From assembly GCA_947624785.1 (NCBI GenBank), contig CANQLV010000004.1, forward strand, positions 124,001 through 188,000: DNA of 64,000 bases, written 5' to 3'. The notes beneath the pieces are model-generated. The model was not told where the DNA came from, ran no database searches, and saw only the letters and a list, made by a program, of their open reading frames with translations. This stretch comes from Akkermansia muciniphila (lineage in GTDB: Bacteria > Verrucomicrobiota > Verrucomicrobiia > Verrucomicrobiales > Akkermansiaceae). Of the stretch, positions 24,919 through 34,007 are shown piece by piece. Position numbers and translations under genes: made by a program. The stretch's first letter is position 1; every line of letters starts with the position of its first letter.

Positions 24919-25481
24919 CTCAGGCATTATGGCAGCTTTTCAGCGTCTTTCTCCAGATCGGAGCGTTCAGCATCGGAGGCGGCTACGCCGTCATCCCGAT
25001 GATCCGGGACCAGGTGGTCATTCACCAGGGCTGGATTACCCAGAAGGTTTTTACCGATATCATCACGATTTCCCAGATGACGCCGGGGCCTCTGGCCATC
25101 AACACCTCTACCTTCGTGGGACTGCAAATCGCCGGCATTCCCGGCGCCGTGGCGGCTACCCTGGGATGCATCATTCCCGGCGTGGCGGCGGCGCTGCTGC
25201 TGCACCTCTTTTTCCAAAGGCACAAAAAATCCGCTTACGTTTCCGGGGTGCTGGAAGGGCTGAAAGCGGCTTCCGTGGGCCTGATCATGTCCGCGGGCGG
25301 CACCATCCTGCTGCTGACCTTCTGCGGCACCTTTGACTGGCACGCCATCGCGAAAGTGGACTTCCCGAGCATTCTCCTGTTCGGCGCGGCCCTGTTCGTC
25401 CTGCGAAAATGGAAAATGAACCCCATCCTCCTGATGACCCTGACGGGAGTGGCCGGATACTTCATTTACGGGCTTTCCTGA
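24915..25481 (+). CDS. Chromate transporter family protein, subunit 2
   Basis: The second half-size partner (188 residues): LQIGAFSIGGGYAVIPMIRDQVV and ITISQMTPGPLAINTSTFVG repeat the same two signature loops, in the inverted-topology half. Bacteria with short-chain ChrA proteins need both halves as a heterodimer. The four-base overlap (24915-24918) shows tight coupling with subunit 1. Confidence 0.88.
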   Translation: MTQALWQLFSVFLQIGAFSIGGGYAVIPMIRDQVVIHQGWITQKVFTDIITISQMTPGPLAINTSTFVGLQIAGIPGAVAATLGCIIPGVAAALLLHLFFQRHKKSAYVSGVLEGLKAASVGLIMSAGGTILLLTFCGTFDWHAIAKVDFPSILLFGAALFVLRKWKMNPILLMTLTGVAGYFIYGLS

Positions 25482-25551
25482 AATCCGGCGCGGACGCGCT
25501 GAAAAACGGAAGAAGGTTCCCACCCTGCCCCGGCGGAAGCGGAAAGGAAGG

Positions 25552-25692
25552 ATGAAAGGATTAAATTATTTGATCATCAAGCGGGTTAACCAGCACAACA
25601 TAGCGGCTTTTCCCGAAAACGGATTGGAGAAATTCAACAGGATTCAAGGAAGACCCGTGATTGAACGGCTCTATCAGGATCAATGGAAATAA
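25552..25692 (+). CDS. Possible small protein (46 aa)
   Basis: A short open frame begins MKGLNYLIIKRVNQHN and ends RPVIERLYQDQWK, with a good ribosome-binding sequence (ggaaaggaagg) just before its ATG. No homologue is recognised. It is basic and has no membrane segment. It may be a real small gene or the last part of a decayed one. A hairpin with 8-bp perfect arms (25727-25734 and 25743-25750) lies 35 bases downstream. Confidence 0.35.
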   Translation: MKGLNYLIIKRVNQHNIAAFPENGLEKFNRIQGRPVIERLYQDQWK

Positions 25693-25726
25693 CATTCAGA
25701 ATAATCCTATATAAGTGAATATCAAT

Positions 25727-25750
25727 GACATGCTAAAATAAAAGCATGTC
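25727..25750. repeat. Short perfect inverted repeat
   Basis: Arms gacatgct and agcatgtc enclose eight A/T bases. It lies between the small frame at 25552-25692 and the SDR gene. It may be a weak terminator or an operator for the SDR gene; nothing decides between the two. Confidence 0.4.
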
Positions 25751-25879
25751 TTCCCTTGAACAGGCCATCCAAATCCCGGTCATCACGGATAGGAAATGCG
25801 GAACACCGGAGAAAGAGACGCAGCCAGCTATCTTACGCATGGCGGCGCCCTCCTTCTCCCGGCAGTTTCACGCCAAAAC

Positions 25880-26794
25880 ATGACTGATGAAAAAATGAGC
25901 ACTAAAGACATTCAAGAAATGCAGGACCCGCGCGACGAATTCCGCCAGGAAGGGTATGAAAAACAGCAGCAGAAAGCTCCCGGGCTCCAGTCCGAAATGG
26001 AACCCGTGCCGGACGCCGGGGAACAGAGCTATCATGGCTGCGGCAAGCTCCGTGGACGGAAGGCCCTGGTCACGGGGGGAGATTCAGGCATAGGCCGTGC
26101 GGCCGCCATTGCCTATGCACGCGAAGGAGCCGACGTAGCCCTGAACTACCTTCCCGAAGAACAGAGCGATGCCGAGGAAGTGGCGGAGCTCATCAGGAAG
26201 GAAGGGAGGAACGCCGTCCTGCTGCCGGGCGACCTCAGCGATGAAGCCTTCTGCCAAAAACTCGTCAGGGACGCTCTGGAAAAACTTGACGGCCTGGACA
26301 TTCTGGCCCTGGTGGCCGGCAAGCAGGCAGCGGTGGAGGACATTCAGGACATTACCACGGAGCAATTGACCAAGACATTTGAAGTGAACGTTTTCTCCCT
26401 GTTCTGGATTGCCAAGGAAGCCCTTCCGCACCTCAAGCCGGGAGCGAGCATCATCACGTGTTCTTCCATCCAGGCCTACCAGCCCGGCAAGAACCTGGTG
26501 GACTATGCCTCCACGAAAGCGGCCATCATCGCCTTCAGCCGCGCCCTGGCCAAGCAGGTAGCCTCCAAAGGCATCCGGGTGAACGTGGTGGCCCCCGGCC
26601 CCATCTGGACGGCTCTGCAAGTAACCGGAGGCCAGTTGCAGAAAGACCTGCCGGAATTCGGGCAGAAAACGCCCCTCAAGCGGGCCGGGCAGCCCGTGGA
26701 GCTCTCCGGCCTGTACGTCTTCCTCGCCTCCCAGGAATCCAGCTTCATCACTGCGGAAGTCTTCGGCGTCACCGGCGGCATGCATCTGGCCTGA
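25880..26794 (+). CDS. Short-chain dehydrogenase/reductase (YhdF/YghA-like)
   Basis: A 304-residue SDR with a polar N-terminal extension of about 50 residues, then [25 protein letters not shown] (TGxxxGIG cofactor site), VAGKQ, the catalytic serine in TCSSIQAY, and YASTK (Y and K of the YxxxK pair). PGPIWTALQ closes the fold. The extension and the GDSGIGRA form are typical of the YhdF/YghA group linked to general stress. A second ATG at 25895 is possible. It converges with feoB. Confidence 0.9.
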   Translation: MTDEKMSTKDIQEMQDPRDEFRQEGYEKQQQKAPGLQSEMEPVPDAGEQSYHGCGKLRGRKALVTGGDSGIGRAAAIAYAREGADVALNYLPEEQSDAEEVAELIRKEGRNAVLLPGDLSDEAFCQKLVRDALEKLDGLDILALVAGKQAAVEDIQDITTEQLTKTFEVNVFSLFWIAKEALPHLKPGASIITCSSIQAYQPGKNLVDYASTKAAIIAFSRALAKQVASKGIRVNVVAPGPIWTALQVTGGQLQKDLPEFGQKTPLKRAGQPVELSGLYVFLASQESSFITAEVFGVTGGMHLA

Positions 26795-26861
26795 TACGGA
26801 AATCCGCGGCCCGGGAAAAGGCTTCATGCTGCCTGCCCGGCAAACCCGGAACCATGGCCCG

Positions 26862-26895
26862 TTCCCTTTCCGGACTCCCGGAAAGGGAAACTTTT
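26862..26895 (+). terminator. Rho-independent terminator
   Basis: A 12-bp perfect stem, ttccctttccgg (26862-26873) and ccggaaagggaa (26878-26889), with a 4-base loop, then ACTTTT. It separates the convergent SDR and feoB genes and may serve both strands. Confidence 0.8.
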
Positions 26896-26938
26896 GCCGC
26901 CATCATCCCTCCGCGGAAGCATGAACTCCATTCATCCG

Positions 26939-29089
26939 TCAGGCAAACCCCAGCAGGCGCGCCGTTCCCGCCACCAGAAGGCACATCACGACGCCGCAGG
27001 CCGTCGGAATGGCGAAGGCAAGAACGGCCCACTTCCATTTGCCCGTCTCCTTGCGGACGGTGAGAAGAGCCGTTGAACACGGCCAGTGCATCAGGGAAAA
27101 CAGCATGGTGCACAACGCCGTCACCCAGGTCCAGCCGTTATTGGTCAGGAGGGACTTCAGCTCGTTCATATCGTCCATGTCCATCATGTTGTCGGAAGCC
27201 AGGTAACCCATGATGATCAGGGGGAAAACGATTTCATTGGCCGGAATGCCGAGGATGAACGCCATCAGGATCACGCCGTCCAGACCCATCAGCCGCCCGG
27301 CGGGGTCCAGCCACTGCGTGCCGTGGACAAGCAGGCTGGAGTCTCCAACGCGGATATTCGCCATCAGCCAGATGACGATTCCCGCCGGAGCCGCCACCAT
27401 CACCGCGCGCCACAGGACCGCCAGGGTTCTGTCCAGAAAGGAGCGGACGATCACGCGGCCGATCTGGGGCTTGCGGTAGGGGGGCAGTTCCAGGGTAAAG
27501 GAAGACGGAGTTCCCTTGAGAATCGTATGGGACAGGAGGGCAGTTACCGCAAACGTCATTCCCACGCCCAGCCCGATCAGCAGCACGAGGCCCGCCACGG
27601 AAGCCAGCGGCTGCAACCCGGACGCCACCGTCCCCGCAAAAAACATGGTCATGAGGGCAATCAGCGTCGGGAACCTGCCGTTGCAGGGGACGAAATTATT
27701 CGTCAAAATGGCTACGAGCCGTTCCCGGGGGGAATCGATAATCCGGCACCCGGTGATGCCCGCGGCATTGCAGCCGAACCCCATGCACATGGTCAGAGCC
27801 TGCTTGCCGCAGCCGCAGCACTTCTGGAACACCTTGTCCATGTTGAACGCCACGCGGGGCAGATAACCGGAATCCTCCAGCAGCGTGAACAGGGGGAAAA
27901 AGATGGCCATGGGCGGCAGCATGACGGACACGACCCACGCCACCACTCGGTAAACGCCCAGCACCAGCACGCCGTGCAGCCATTCCGGAGCATGCGCCAG
28001 GAGGAACAGGCCCGTCAGCGCCTCCTGGCCTTTTCCAAGCAAGCCGGCCAGCCACTGGGAAGGATAATTCGCCCCCACGATGGTGATCCAGAAAATCAGC
28101 ACCAGCAGGGCGAACATCAGGGGATAAGCCGTCCACCGCCCCATCAGCACCTTGTCGATGCGCCTGTCGCGCCCCAGCCCCCCTCCGTCCGGCAAAGCGA
28201 CCACTCCCCTGCACAGGCGTTCCGCCCGTTCCACGAACACCGCCGCCACGCGGTCGCCAAAAGAACCGCCTGAAGAACCGGCCTCCGCGGCGGCCTCACG
28301 GAGAATCTCCTGCACCTCCTTCTCCTCTCTCAAACCGGTTCCCGCGTACCGCTCCAGAAGCCGCAGCGTTCCTTCATCCCCTTCCAGCAGCTTGACGGCT
28401 GCCCAGCGGGGCGACAAACCGCGCCACGGGAAGCGCCCGGCCAGCATTTCCAAACGCGCCAGCCACGGTTCCACGTGCTCCCCATAGGGCAGCCGGAGGG
28501 GGGGCCGCTTCTCTCCGGACCACGCCATCCGCTGCACCGTATCAGCCAGAACGTCCAGGCCTTCACCCCTCGCCGCCGATGCCGGAACCACGGGAACTCC
28601 CAGGCGTTTTTCCAAAAGCGGGCAGTCGATGCGGATGCCCTTCCGCCGGGCCTCATCCATCAAATTGACGCAGACTACCACATTTCCCGTCGTCTCCATC
28701 ACCTGGAGGGCCAGGTTCAAATCCCGTTCCAGATTGGTGGCGGAACACACGACAATGACGGCATCCGCGTCCCCGAAACAAATGAAATCCCGCGCCGCCT
28801 CTTCATCCGAAGAACAGGCCAGCAGGGAATACGTGCCCGGCGTGTCCACCAAAAGGTACTCCCGGGGACCGCGCCCCACGATGCCTTCCGCACGGACGAC
28901 CGTCTTGCCGGGCCAGTTCCCGGTATGCTGCCTCAGCCCCGTCAGCGCATTGAACACCGTGCTCTTTCCCACGTTGGGAGCGCCCGCCAGGGCCACGACG
29001 GGCATGTATTCTTCCGCCGAACCGGAAAATCCGCCCTTCTCCGTTCCGCTGTCCAGCCTCACCCGTTCTCCTTCCATGGCTGATTTCAC
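26939..29089 (-). CDS. feoB: Ferrous iron transport protein B
   Basis: A 716-residue FeoB. The N-terminal GTPase domain has G1 GAPNVGKST at 36-44, G3 DTPGTYSL and G4-like NLMDEA (residues about 140-145). A membrane domain with Gate motifs follows: GCGKQALTMCMGFGCNAAGITGCR region and FVPCNGRFPTLIAL. It moves Fe(II) into the cell. Its start overlaps the stop of feoA by four bases, and a metal-responsive regulator gene lies just upstream. Confidence 0.96.
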   Translation of the reverse strand: MKSAMEGERVRLDSGTEKGGFSGSAEEYMPVVALAGAPNVGKSTVFNALTGLRQHTGNWPGKTVVRAEGIVGRGPREYLLVDTPGTYSLLACSSDEEAARDFICFGDADAVIVVCSATNLERDLNLALQVMETTGNVVVCVNLMDEARRKGIRIDCPLLEKRLGVPVVPASAARGEGLDVLADTVQRMAWSGEKRPPLRLPYGEHVEPWLARLEMLAGRFPWRGLSPRWAAVKLLEGDEGTLRLLERYAGTGLREEKEVQEILREAAAEAGSSGGSFGDRVAAVFVERAERLCRGVVALPDGGGLGRDRRIDKVLMGRWTAYPLMFALLVLIFWITIVGANYPSQWLAGLLGKGQEALTGLFLLAHAPEWLHGVLVLGVYRVVAWVVSVMLPPMAIFFPLFTLLEDSGYLPRVAFNMDKVFQKCCGCGKQALTMCMGFGCNAAGITGCRIIDSPRERLVAILTNNFVPCNGRFPTLIALMTMFFAGTVASGLQPLASVAGLVLLIGLGVGMTFAVTALLSHTILKGTPSSFTLELPPYRKPQIGRVIVRSFLDRTLAVLWRAVMVAAPAGIVIWLMANIRVGDSSLLVHGTQWLDPAGRLMGLDGVILMAFILGIPANEIVFPLIIMGYLASDNMMDMDDMNELKSLLTNNGWTWVTALCTMLFSLMHWPCSTALLTVRKETGKWKWAVLAFAIPTACGVVMCLLVAGTARLLGFA

Positions 29090-29310
29090 GCGGACTTAAC
29101 GGTAATCATTTCCAGATCGGAAGACCTGAACGCCATGACCGTTCCGCGCACAAGAAAAGCGACGGGGTCTCCGAACGGCCCCCGTTCCAGGCATTCCACC
29201 CGGGTGCCGGGAATCATGCCTATATCCATCAACCGCCGTCTCAGACGGCCTTCCATCCCGAGAGACTCAATCCTGGCGGTCTCCCCTTCAGGCAACTGGT
29301 TCAATGTCAT
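29086..29310 (-). CDS. feoA: FeoA-like protein
   Basis: A 74-residue SH3-like FeoA domain: MTLNQLPEGETARIESL, RRRLMDIGMIPGTRVECLERGPFGDPVAFLVRGT, and ending SDLEMITV. It is thought to bind the FeoB G domain and adjust its activity. Stop and start overlap as ATGA with feoB; the regulator gene stops 28 bases upstream. Confidence 0.95.
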   Translation of the reverse strand: MTLNQLPEGETARIESLGMEGRLRRRLMDIGMIPGTRVECLERGPFGDPVAFLVRGTVMAFRSSDLEMITVKSA

Positions 29311-29338
29311 TGTTAATTTTCTCCTTTCCGTTAATTGT

Positions 29339-29995
29339 TCATGCAGAAACTTCCACGAGGATGGCGTCGGCGGCTGCGGCGGGCAATTCCAGCCGCTGCC
29401 CTTCCTCCGCCTTTACCAGAAACGCTCCGCCGTGCGCTTCCGGCTCCATCAGGGCTACCGTTTCATGAAGATGGATGCCCAGGGAGGTGAGAAGCTCCAG
29501 CAGCTCTTTCGATTCGGGAACGCGCCTGATCACGGCCGGAATCCCTGCCGGGATGTCGGACAGGCGGGAAAGAGGCCCTTCCGGCAGCGGCCCGTCCTCC
29601 CTCCCCGGAATTCTCCTTCCGTGGGGGCACATCTCCGGATAACCGAGAAAACGGTCCAGTTTTTCCATCAAGCGGGGGGAAGCCGCATGTTCCAGCTTCT
29701 CCGCCTCTTCATGAACGTCCCCCCACGAATACCCGAGATGTTCCACCAGAAAAACCTCCCACAGCCGGTGAATGCGCACCAGCTGCATGGCGGCGGCTTC
29801 TCCCTTACGCGTCAGGCGGATGGAGCGTCTTTCCATGCTCTCCACCAGGCCTTCCTTCTCCATCTTCCGGATAATCTCGCTGACGGAGGCGGCGGAAACG
29901 CCCAGATAATCAGCAATATGCCTGTTGCCGACCCTCTCCCCGCTCCGCTGGAGTTCGGCGATCGCTTTTAAATAATCTTCACGGCTGCTGGTCAT
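29339..29995 (-). CDS. DtxR/MntR-family metal-dependent repressor
   Basis: A 218-residue regulator with an N-terminal winged HTH (EDYLKAIAEL, NRHIADYLGVSAASVSEIIRKME, IRLTRKGEAAAMQLVRIHRLWEVFL), a metal-binding dimerisation domain with HEEAEKLEH and CPHGRRIP, and a C-terminal SH3/FeoA-like domain. Such proteins bind Fe(II) or Mn(II) and repress uptake genes. Being first in the feo operon it most likely regulates itself and feoAB. A DtxR/MntR-like palindrome lies right before its start. Confidence 0.92.
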   Translation of the reverse strand: MTSSREDYLKAIAELQRSGERVGNRHIADYLGVSAASVSEIIRKMEKEGLVESMERRSIRLTRKGEAAAMQLVRIHRLWEVFLVEHLGYSWGDVHEEAEKLEHAASPRLMEKLDRFLGYPEMCPHGRRIPGREDGPLPEGPLSRLSDIPAGIPAVIRRVPESKELLELLTSLGIHLHETVALMEPEAHGGAFLVKAEEGQRLELPAAAADAILVEVSA

Positions 29996-30018
29996 GGCGC
30001 TGATGATCTCCTTCGTTA

Positions 30019-30032
30019 TAAGGTATACCTAA
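30019..30032. promoter_or_regulatory. Probable DtxR/MntR-type operator
   Basis: A perfect 10-base palindrome aggtatacct (30021-30030) extends to taaggtatacctaa with one mismatch, close to the TTAGG...CCTAA boxes of this repressor family. It is 23 bases upstream of the regulator start, where it would block transcription of the regulator-feoA-feoB operon when metal is plentiful. Confidence 0.7.
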
Positions 30033-30188
30033 CAAAATGATATTTCGCTCAAACAAAAAAGCCTGCCTTGTGTCAGCAGAACCATTTTTTTCCATCACGC
30101 AAACGGCAGGAAACGGCTTTGAAAAGGAATTAGGCGCATTCCTTCATTTCCCGGTTGTCCCCGCAGAAAGTTCCTGCTTGAATAAGGC

Positions 30189-31211
30189 ATGTCCTTCGGC
30201 GGCACTGCTCTGTCCTTTCTCCTTTTAACGGCACTGCTCCTTCCCACGGCGCATGGCGGCCCGCTGGATGCTCCCGTCATCACCCTTGGAGAGAAAAAAA
30301 GCCTGTTCGGAGAAAAGGAGCAGGCCAATGAATACGTCAGCTATGCCCTCTACTACTGGCCGGACCCCGCCAATCCGGAAGGCCCCTACAAGCCCATTGA
30401 CGGCAAAAAGAACCAACGGCTCCGCAGCATGGACGACAGCGGCAAGATGGCCGCTTTTATCGGCACGGTTTGCAGCCTGGGACGCCAGTATGAACTCAAC
30501 AGGAACCCGCGAGCCGCCTCCCGTGCCGGGGAATGGCTGAGAGCCTGGTTCATTGCTCCGGCAACCCGCATGCAGCCCCACCTGAAATACGCCCAGATCC
30601 GCCCCGGACACCGGACGGAAGGCGACGGCGGCGGCATCATTGACCTTTACCGCATGCCCGACTTTCTGGACGCCCTGGCGGCGTTGAAACGCTCCGGGGC
30701 CTTGATAAAAGAGGAATGGAAGCAGGTGGACGCATGGCTGAACCAGTATTACGCATGGCTGGCCACCAGCAGGCAGGGCAGGCATGCGCATACGCGCGGC
30801 AACAACCATTACCTGTTCTATGTGGCGCAATGCGCCCATCTGGCGCACTTTCTGGGGCGCGATAACGAAGCGCGCCAATGGCTGGCGGAAGCCTTCGCCA
30901 ACATGGACCGCCACATTGCTCCCGACGGCTCCCAGCCTGAAGAACTCAAGCGGGCGGAACCCTGGCAATACAGTGTTTACACCCTCCGGGCCTGGGGTTA
31001 CCTCGTGCAAATTGCGGAACGCATGGGAGATAAAAACTACCGTTACCGGAAAACACCCGCCGGGGCTTCCATCCAGAAAGCCGCGGACTACCTCCTGCCG
31101 TTCCGTACCCATCCGGAAGCGTGGCCCTGGAAAGGCTCCAGGGCAGGCACCCCGCTTCCCGCCATCTTTGAACCGTCCCGGCCGGACAAGGAAAAGCAGG
31201 ACCGCCCTTGA
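30189..31211 (+). CDS. Exported alginate-lyase-family protein
   Basis: A 340-residue protein with a signal peptide (ALSFLLLTALLLPTAHG) and the alpha/alpha-toroid alginate lyase domain: YYWPDPANPEGPY, RTEGDGGGIIDLYRM, RGNNHYLFYVAQ (the N-N-H catalytic-site motif), and DGSQPEELKRAEPWQYSVYTL (the RxxxxxYs type end site). The family includes lyases acting on uronic-acid polymers and many with unknown substrates. In a gut setting it may attack host or dietary acidic glycans. Confidence 0.85.
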   Translation: MSFGGTALSFLLLTALLLPTAHGGPLDAPVITLGEKKSLFGEKEQANEYVSYALYYWPDPANPEGPYKPIDGKKNQRLRSMDDSGKMAAFIGTVCSLGRQYELNRNPRAASRAGEWLRAWFIAPATRMQPHLKYAQIRPGHRTEGDGGGIIDLYRMPDFLDALAALKRSGALIKEEWKQVDAWLNQYYAWLATSRQGRHAHTRGNNHYLFYVAQCAHLAHFLGRDNEARQWLAEAFANMDRHIAPDGSQPEELKRAEPWQYSVYTLRAWGYLVQIAERMGDKNYRYRKTPAGASIQKAADYLLPFRTHPEAWPWKGSRAGTPLPAIFEPSRPDKEKQDRP

Positions 31212-31305
31212 ACAACGGCAGTTATTAAAATTGCCTTTGATTCATTGGAAAATCCCTTGTTCGGCAGCATCACGGCATCCGGAAAGAGACGTTTTCCCGG
31301 GAAAC

Positions 31306-31806
31306 CTATTCAATAAGGAACTTTCCGGCGGCGTCTTCCCTTCTCTTCGCGGCTTTCCATTCCCACGGCGGGATGGGATTCGGCTCCGCCCAAAGGCCTT
31401 TTTTGGACTTCCTGGCCTCCGCTTCAAGAGAAGCGAGTTTCCGGCTGGCGGAAAAATTTTTATAGATCCACGCCCATCCATCCTTCACCAGCTCCTCATT
31501 GACGAACATCTTCCCATGCCAGACTTCCCCCAAAATACGGCCGTACCTGTCATGCCGGCTGTACTTGACTGTAACCGTCTCTCCCCAAATCAGCTTTTCC
31601 AGATACTCCTTGGCGCCTTCATACCCGTTTTGCCCCCTTTCCGGCGTATCAATCCCTTCAAGCCGTATCCGGTAGGTCCGCTTCTGTTCGGGCGTTTTTT
31701 CCAGGAGAGTAATGGTATCGCCATCAATCACGTTAATCACAACTCCCCTGATACTTTCACCAAAAGCCATGCAAGAGCCCATCAGGAAAACCAGCAGCCA
31801 TCTCAT
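31306..31806 (-). CDS. Secreted thermonuclease-like protein (SNase fold)
   Basis: A 166-residue protein with a short signal peptide (WLLVFLMGSCMAFG) and the staphylococcal nuclease fold: VINVIDGDTITLL, YRIRLEGIDTPERGQNGYEGAKEYLEKL, KYSRHDRYGRILGEVW and the end PIPPWEWK. The catalytic residues R and E of RLEGIDTPE and the R of DRYGR are present. It should degrade extracellular or periplasmic DNA and RNA. ATG 31806 is selected; the longer frame from 31917 would hide the signal peptide. Confidence 0.9.
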   Translation of the reverse strand: MRWLLVFLMGSCMAFGESIRGVVINVIDGDTITLLEKTPEQKRTYRIRLEGIDTPERGQNGYEGAKEYLEKLIWGETVTVKYSRHDRYGRILGEVWHGKMFVNEELVKDGWAWIYKNFSASRKLASLEAEARKSKKGLWAEPNPIPPWEWKAAKRREDAAGKFLIE

Positions 31807-31987
31807 AAAAAAATGATATAATTCAAAAATTCGCAGCAGGCAATCATTCTTTGGAGAAAGCCTCTCCCCGCATCGTCCGCCTGACCGGGCGTAAATGAAG
31901 ACAAGCACCCACGGCATCAGAAAACCGCGCGTTCAGCAACGAACCGGATGCCGGCGGCATTCAGCAGAATGAAACACGGAACCCTGT

Positions 31988-32182
31988 CTACTTTTTCAAT
32001 TCCTCGGCAATTCTGCCGAGGTTCTTTTCCGTTGCCTTCCTCAATTTTTCCTGCTGTTTCCAGTTCCAGGCCGTTCTTTCGGATACTCCGGCCTGTTCCG
32101 CCAGCCAGCGCACGGCGCCGCTCGTGTCACAGCCTGTTTTCTTCTGGATGACTTCCAGCAGTTGAGTGACATATTTGTTCAT
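31988..32182 (-). CDS. Small HTH protein (64 aa)
   Basis: The sequence AVRWLAEQAGVSERTAWNWKQQEKLRKA is a clear helix-turn-helix with a sequence-reading helix (SERTAWNWKQ) as in Cro or YdaS-type repressors. It is the last gene of the IbrA/IbrB-like operon, 17 bases beyond the ParB-like gene, and probably a regulator of it. Start 32182 is chosen; the longer frame overlaps the ParB-like gene and is non-coding in style. Confidence 0.65.
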   Translation of the reverse strand: MNKYVTQLLEVIQKKTGCDTSGAVRWLAEQAGVSERTAWNWKQQEKLRKATEKNLGRIAEELKK

Positions 32183-32199
32183 GGTTTCCCGGGTTAACG

Positions 32200-32715
32200 T
32201 TATTTCGATTCCCACGCCCGGCTGAATTCGCCGTCCTGGAACAGGGCCGCAATGCCGCTGAGCTGCTTGAGGCGCAACAATTCCTCCGCGTCCATGCCGA
32301 GGTTCTTGAGAATCCACGCATCCGACATGCCCGCTTCCGTCAGTTCCTGGATAATGCTGGTCATCAGTCCGATATTGTGAGACCCGCGGGCACGGTTGTG
32401 CCTGATGGTGGAGGCCATGCGGTTTCCAAGAGGCTTGTCGATGACGGCCACCGGCATCATCCCTTCCTCTCGTTCGTAGATGTCGCGGTAGGTTTTCATG
32501 ATCTGGCAGCGGTGGAAGCCGTCAACGATTTCATAGGTGCCGTCCTCCAGTTGATAACAGACAATCGGCATCGTGTAGCCGTCCTCCTTGATGCTCTGGT
32601 AGAGCAGTTTCATTTCGGGCGGCGCCACACTGTTCGGGTTGTAGGCGTTGGAGCGGATCTGGTCCAGTGGAACACGCCGGATTTGATAGACGGGGGATTG
32701 ATAGGGGGTTTTCAT
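32200..32715 (-). CDS. ParB/Srx-like protein, IbrB-like
   Basis: A 171-residue protein with a ParB-type nuclease or CTPase core: VPLDQIRSNAYNPNSVAPPEMKLLYQSIKEDG then YEIVDGFHRCQIMK (the GxHR box) and NRARGSHNIGLM, and a short HTH-like C-terminus. Such proteins occur paired with PP-loop PAPS-reductase-like enzymes (IbrA/IbrB pairs in enteric prophages), exactly as here. Its start overlaps the stop of the PP-loop gene as ATGA. Confidence 0.82.
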   Translation of the reverse strand: MKTPYQSPVYQIRRVPLDQIRSNAYNPNSVAPPEMKLLYQSIKEDGYTMPIVCYQLEDGTYEIVDGFHRCQIMKTYRDIYEREEGMMPVAVIDKPLGNRMASTIRHNRARGSHNIGLMTSIIQELTEAGMSDAWILKNLGMDAEELLRLKQLSGIAALFQDGEFSRAWESK

Positions 32716-34007
32716 GAAATGTTGCGGTATTTGTTGACGGCGGCACGGCGCCGGGCAATCGCTCCCTTGGTTGGACTGAATCCGGCATATCTGCAGAAGT
32801 AGTCATTTTTCATGATGCAGATGCACATGCGCTTGTAAGAGGGCACCTGCCGGAAATTGCTGACGGGCATGTCGTCGGGATAACCCATGAATTGAACGAT
32901 ATCGCGTCCATCGTAGCGGCCCGATTTTCCCGTCACGGCAGCCAGCGGGTAGGCGGCCAGTACTTCACCGGCGGTTCCGGGATCGACGGTGCCCCCCTGC
33001 ATCCAGTACCTTTTGGATTTTTCCAGGATGTTGTTGTAGTGGGCCGCCGTCTTTGCATCCATCGTGGAAAGCAGAAACTCATAATACGATTTCCAGGTAT
33101 GGCCGGGCGGCAGCTTGATGGTCTTCCAGCCCATGGCCGTCGTGCCTCCGTACAGGCCCGTAAAATTGACGCCGTTGACCCGGCCGATCATGCGCGCCCA
33201 GTTGGAGGGATCAATCACTTTGTAGAGCTTCAGGCTTTCCTGGGCACAGTCGTTGAACGGGCTTGCCACCCGCATCTGCCCGACAGTAAGGCCCGCCTGG
33301 TACAAGAGGTCATAGAGACGGTTGTAGTCAAAACCAAAGCGGGCGGTGGCCGTCCAAATATCGCTGACGCGCCAATCGTAGAGAGGGTAAACGTTGACCG
33401 TCACGGCACTGGTCTGCGTAATCCACTTCCTGCCCTCGTAGGATCTCCTTTTTTTGCCGCGCGCCACGGCCGCGTACCTGTTGAGGCTTTCATCCGCCCG
33501 CAGCCCCACCATGACGGCGGTGGTCCCGTGCTTTTTGGCAAAGTGGCGTGAGAGCTTGTCCTGGAATTCGTAATCCACCATGCCGTGCCGGAACGGAACG
33601 TCCAGATTTCCTTCGTGAATCACATAGGGGTTTTCCGGCATGGGCCGCACCCACAGTTTTTTTTTGGCGGCGTCCCATGGCGTCCAGTAAGGTTCCCCCA
33701 GGGCGCATGCCGACTGGGCCTTGATCGGCACGCAGTACCACATTTTACGGATGCCGGGGAATTGTTCCAGGAACGTCCGGGTCACATAATCGGTCGTCAT
33801 CTGGTATTGGGCCTCATAATCGATGTGGTACATGGTCAGCCTGTCCAGCAGGCCGTGTTCTCCGGCGTAATTGTAGCAGAGATTGAGCATGACGCCGCTG
33901 TCCTTGCCGCCCGAGAAGGCCACCAGAACATTGTCAAACTCCTGAAAGCAGTAGGCTATGCGCTCCAGGGCCGCTTCATAGACGTTTTTGTCCAGGTAGG
34001 TCTTCAC
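32712..34007 (-). CDS. PP-loop PAPS-reductase-like protein, IbrA-like
   Basis: A 431-residue protein with the PP-loop SGGKDSG near residue 33 (VLVAFSGGKDSGVMLNLC), followed by the PAPS-reductase-type fold (MVGLRADESLNRY, YPLYDWRVSDIW, RVASPFNDCAQESL) and DUF3440-like C-terminal parts. It should adenylate a substrate with ATP. Relatives include DndC-type DNA sulphur enzymes and IbrA. The pairing with a ParB-like gene is conserved in phage-linked loci. Both ends overlap neighbours by four bases. Confidence 0.85.
   Translation of the reverse strand: MKTYLDKNVYEAALERIAYCFQEFDNVLVAFSGGKDSGVMLNLCYNYAGEHGLLDRLTMYHIDYEAQYQMTTDYVTRTFLEQFPGIRKMWYCVPIKAQSACALGEPYWTPWDAAKKKLWVRPMPENPYVIHEGNLDVPFRHGMVDYEFQDKLSRHFAKKHGTTAVMVGLRADESLNRYAAVARGKKRRSYEGRKWITQTSAVTVNVYPLYDWRVSDIWTATARFGFDYNRLYDLLYQAGLTVGQMRVASPFNDCAQESLKLYKVIDPSNWARMIGRVNGVNFTGLYGGTTAMGWKTIKLPPGHTWKSYYEFLLSTMDAKTAAHYNNILEKSKRYWMQGGTVDPGTAGEVLAAYPLAAVTGKSGRYDGRDIVQFMGYPDDMPVSNFRQVPSYKRMCICIMKNDYFCRYAGFSPTKGAIARRRAAVNKYRNIS

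Noticed and set aside
26084..28273. Open frames opposite the SDR and feoB genes (26084-26827 minus, 27086-28273 plus)
   Set aside because: The true genes have complete domain motifs; the opposite frames have composition typical of shadows.
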